Positions 5,668 through 6,534 of a stretch of DNA of 6,534 bases are shown one piece after another. The translations under genes and the position numbers were made by a program. The stretch spans positions 1 to 6,534 of the forward strand of contig JAAXUL010000460.1 in the NCBI GenBank assembly GCA_013336035.1, read 5' to 3'. Positions within the stretch are counted from its first letter, which is position 1. Each line of letters begins with the position of its first letter. A model generated the notes under the pieces. It was given only the letters and a program-made list of their open reading frames with translations, did no database searches and had not been told where the DNA came from. This stretch comes from Chloroflexales bacterium. Lineage in GTDB: Bacteria > Chloroflexota > Chloroflexia > Chloroflexales > Chloroflexaceae.

Positions 5668-6000
5668 CTACTCGCCCACAACGCGGGGTGTTCCTCCGGC
5701 ACGTGCGGTGGGAGCACTCTGCGCGGGCACCTTCACCCCTTTCACGAGCAGGTATCCCACCATCCAGACCTCCGCGATCGTCGGCGGGATGGCCAGGAAC
5801 CCGTGGAGTCGAACAAGAGCAGGACGAGGGCATGTGCGCCCGCAGCGCCGAAGGCGGCCGCGTAGGCGCCGTCGGTCGCGACGAGCACGGCGGCCGCGTA
5901 GGCGCCGTCGGTCGCGACGAGCACGGCGGCAAACTGGAAGACATTATTGAGGCACATAATCGCGGCCACGATCGCGAGGAAGGTGGAGAGGGGGGATGAG
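5668..6000 (-). pseudogene. Broken DUF4386-like membrane protein
   Basis: Two pieces in different minus-strand frames resemble DUF4386 family membrane proteins of unknown function. Piece one (about 6000 to 5808) reads STFLAIVAAIMCLNNVFQF, then VLVATDGAYAAA twice, then FGAAGAHALVLLLFD. Piece two, in a shifted frame (about 5805 to 5668, stop TAG at 5670-5668), reads GFLAIPPTIAEVWMVGYLLV and KGVKVP, the usual last helix and basic tail of the family. Full-length members have about 220-240 residues; the N-terminal third and about 60-70 residues between the pieces are missing, and the junction near 5793-5808 changes frame. The doubled 12-residue segment comes from a 36-bp tandem duplication. Family assignment is by remembered pattern; other small multi-helix families are possible. 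It ends 89 bp before the oxidoreductase start on the same strand. Confidence 0.6.
5853..5930. repeat. 36-bp in-frame tandem duplication
   Basis: A 36-bp unit beginning CGGCCGCGTAGGCGCCGTCG is present twice without mismatch (5855-5890, 5891-5926), with flanking identity extending the period over 5853-5930. On the minus strand it duplicates 12 residues (VLVATDGAYAAA) inside a predicted membrane segment of the DUF4386-like remnant. Confidence 0.92.
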
Positions 6001-6029
6001 CTAGAGTAGATTGATACTATATCATGGGC

Positions 6030-6107
6030 CGTATATACATGCAATAAGAATCATAACGGATCACTTCACATTTAACAAGACAAATACATGTTATATTTGT
6101 ATATACG
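6030..6107. promoter_or_regulatory. Perfect 10-bp inverted repeat enclosing a promoter, with nested hairpin
   Basis: CGTATATACA (6030-6039) and TGTATATACG (6098-6107) are exact reverse complements, 58 bp apart, in an AT-rich island of about 120 bp within GC-rich DNA. Nested inside is a second inverted repeat, ACAAATA (6080-6086) with TATTTGT (6094-6100). The arms flank the promoter at 6050-6078, with one arm about 4-13 bp after the predicted start and the other about 55-64 bp before it. This would suit a dimeric repressor that loops DNA. No regulator gene is in the window, and function is inferred only from geometry. Confidence 0.45.
6050..6078 (-). promoter_or_regulatory. Sigma70-like promoter on minus in the AT-rich island
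   Basis: On the minus strand TTGTTA (6078-6073; 4/6 to the -35 consensus) is followed by exactly 17 bp and TATGAT (6055-6050; 5/6 to the -10 consensus). Transcription would start near 6043 and run into the DUF4386-like remnant and possibly on into the oxidoreductase-hydrolase pair. Confidence 0.5.
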
Positions 6108-6129
6108 CTATAAAAGTATGGAGACCGAC

Positions 6130-6425
6130 TTGAAGGTCACACGCCGGTCGGACAAGCGGGAAGAGCGGGCATCTGCTGATCTCGGTGCCGGCCAGCCGAC
6201 GATCTTCCGGCTGAAGATGCGGTGCTGCGCGCGCCGCTCGCGGGTCGCCGCATCCAGGGCCAGGAGCCGATACATCGTGCGCCAGGAGCAGAGGTGCTGG
6301 CCCTCATCGAGCAGGGTGGCGTAGATCGTGCGCGGCAGCCGAACCCGTCGACCAGCTCGGCCGGGCAGCGTCCGCCGGGGTCGACAGCGCCCTCTTTCAG
6401 TGGACAGACAGCCTGATGCAAGTGA
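6130..6425 (-). pseudogene. IS3-family transposase (OrfB) remnant
   Basis: The minus-strand frame contains TIYATLLDEGQHLCSWRTMYRLLA, shown as TIYATLLDEG and CSWRTMYRLLA, followed by TRERRAQ (about 6346 to 6240). This is the region just before the DDE domain in IS3-group OrfB transposases, typically YATLLDEGxYLCSxRTMYRxL. Seven or so codons later comes FSRKIVGW, which in intact enzymes lies inside the DDE domain after the first catalytic Asp, roughly 60 residues further on. So the first catalytic Asp segment is deleted in frame, and nothing of the second Asp or the Glu is seen downstream. No OrfA, no clear terminal inverted repeats and no target-site duplication were found. It is a dead internal fragment. 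The left limit is uncertain because sequence after SRKIVGW no longer looks like transposase. Confidence 0.68.
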
Positions 6426-6534
6426 CCCCACACCACGGTCTGGTCGCTCAGGCTGAGCGCGGGCATCTGGCGGGCGGCGCGCACCGCGTCGAGGACGGCC
6501 CGCCCAGCCTGCGGGCCGACGAGGTAGGCGTGTG
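6426..6534 (-). pseudogene. Lipase-family fragment cut at the nucleophile elbow, runs off the right edge
   Basis: From the window edge the minus strand reads HAYLVGPQAGRAVLDAVRAA, then RQMPALSLSDQTVVWGH. This resembles secretory lipase-like alpha/beta hydrolases, where AYLVGxxxGRAVLDAVRAARxLP leads into the nucleophile elbow WGHSQGG. Here similarity stops after WGH, exactly before the catalytic Ser, and the next codons (LHQAV) do not fit. The transposase remnant follows. The N-terminal part lies outside the window; the catalytic Ser, Asp and His part does not appear anywhere inside it. The best reading is a lipase gene broken by insertion and deletion. The family assignment rests on about 36 residues. 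Confidence 0.55.

Noticed and set aside
5853..5930. Short repeats as a CRISPR array
   Set aside because: The two 36-bp units are directly adjacent with no spacers and encode part of a protein; there are only two copies and no cas genes.
5579..5944. N-terminal extension of the oxidoreductase to 450 residues
   Set aside because: The extra residues are translated from the 36-bp repeat and the DUF4386-like remnant in the wrong frame; MDR homology begins at the ATG at 5578.
1..6534. A new defence, toxin-antitoxin or phage system
   Set aside because: I looked for nuclease, reverse transcriptase, NTPase-sensor, toxin and recombinase motifs in all frames; none is supported apart from the dead IS3 remnant.

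Overview
The window is a GC-rich bacterial chromosome segment. The intact phosphate-binding lipoprotein has an Ala/Thr/Pro-rich tether of a kind common in Chloroflexota, and the mix of families (ester cyclase, ArsJ-type transporter, DUF4386-type membrane protein, membrane-anchored alpha/beta hydrolase) fits a Chloroflexia-like organism. This assignment is inferred from protein style and is not proven. I see no rRNA, tRNA or CRISPR array.

Layout from left to right. (1) 1-124, minus: start of an unrecognised protein that runs off the left edge. (2) 211-669, minus: an intact SnoaL-like ester cyclase with a strong ribosome binding site. (3) 855-1277, plus: only the C-terminal third of an ArsJ-like organoarsenical efflux transporter. 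(4) 1295-2560, plus: an intact pstS-type phosphate-binding lipoprotein gene, preceded by a convincing Pho-box-like array of TTAAC repeats on an 11-bp grid and a -10 box, and followed by a 13-bp perfect hairpin. (5) 2614-3252: a collapsed pst-phoU locus. It holds a phoU fragment on plus that abuts, tail to tail within about 2 bp, a pstB fragment on minus; behind that lies a C-terminal fragment of a second, different pstS on minus. pstC and pstA are absent. (6) 3552-5578, minus: a probable two-gene operon of an intact zinc-free MDR oxidoreductase (quinone-oxidoreductase type) followed by an intact membrane-anchored alpha/beta hydrolase. (7) 5668-6000, minus: a DUF4386-like membrane protein remnant with an in-frame 36-bp tandem duplication and a large internal deletion with frame change. 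(8) 6000-6120: an AT-rich island with a sigma70-like promoter on minus, placed between the arms of a perfect 10-bp inverted repeat. (9) 6130-6534, minus: an IS3-family transposase remnant that interrupts a lipase-family gene at its nucleophile elbow.

The main theme is gene decay. At least seven gene pieces (arsJ, phoU, pstB, second pstS, DUF4386, IS3 orfB, lipase) lie between four intact genes. Intact pstS could still supply phosphate-binding protein under Pho control to a transporter encoded elsewhere. I see no new multi-gene defence or metabolic system. The most informative points are the Pho-box promoter, the exact breakpoints in the pst remnant, and the AT-rich promoter and inverted-repeat island.
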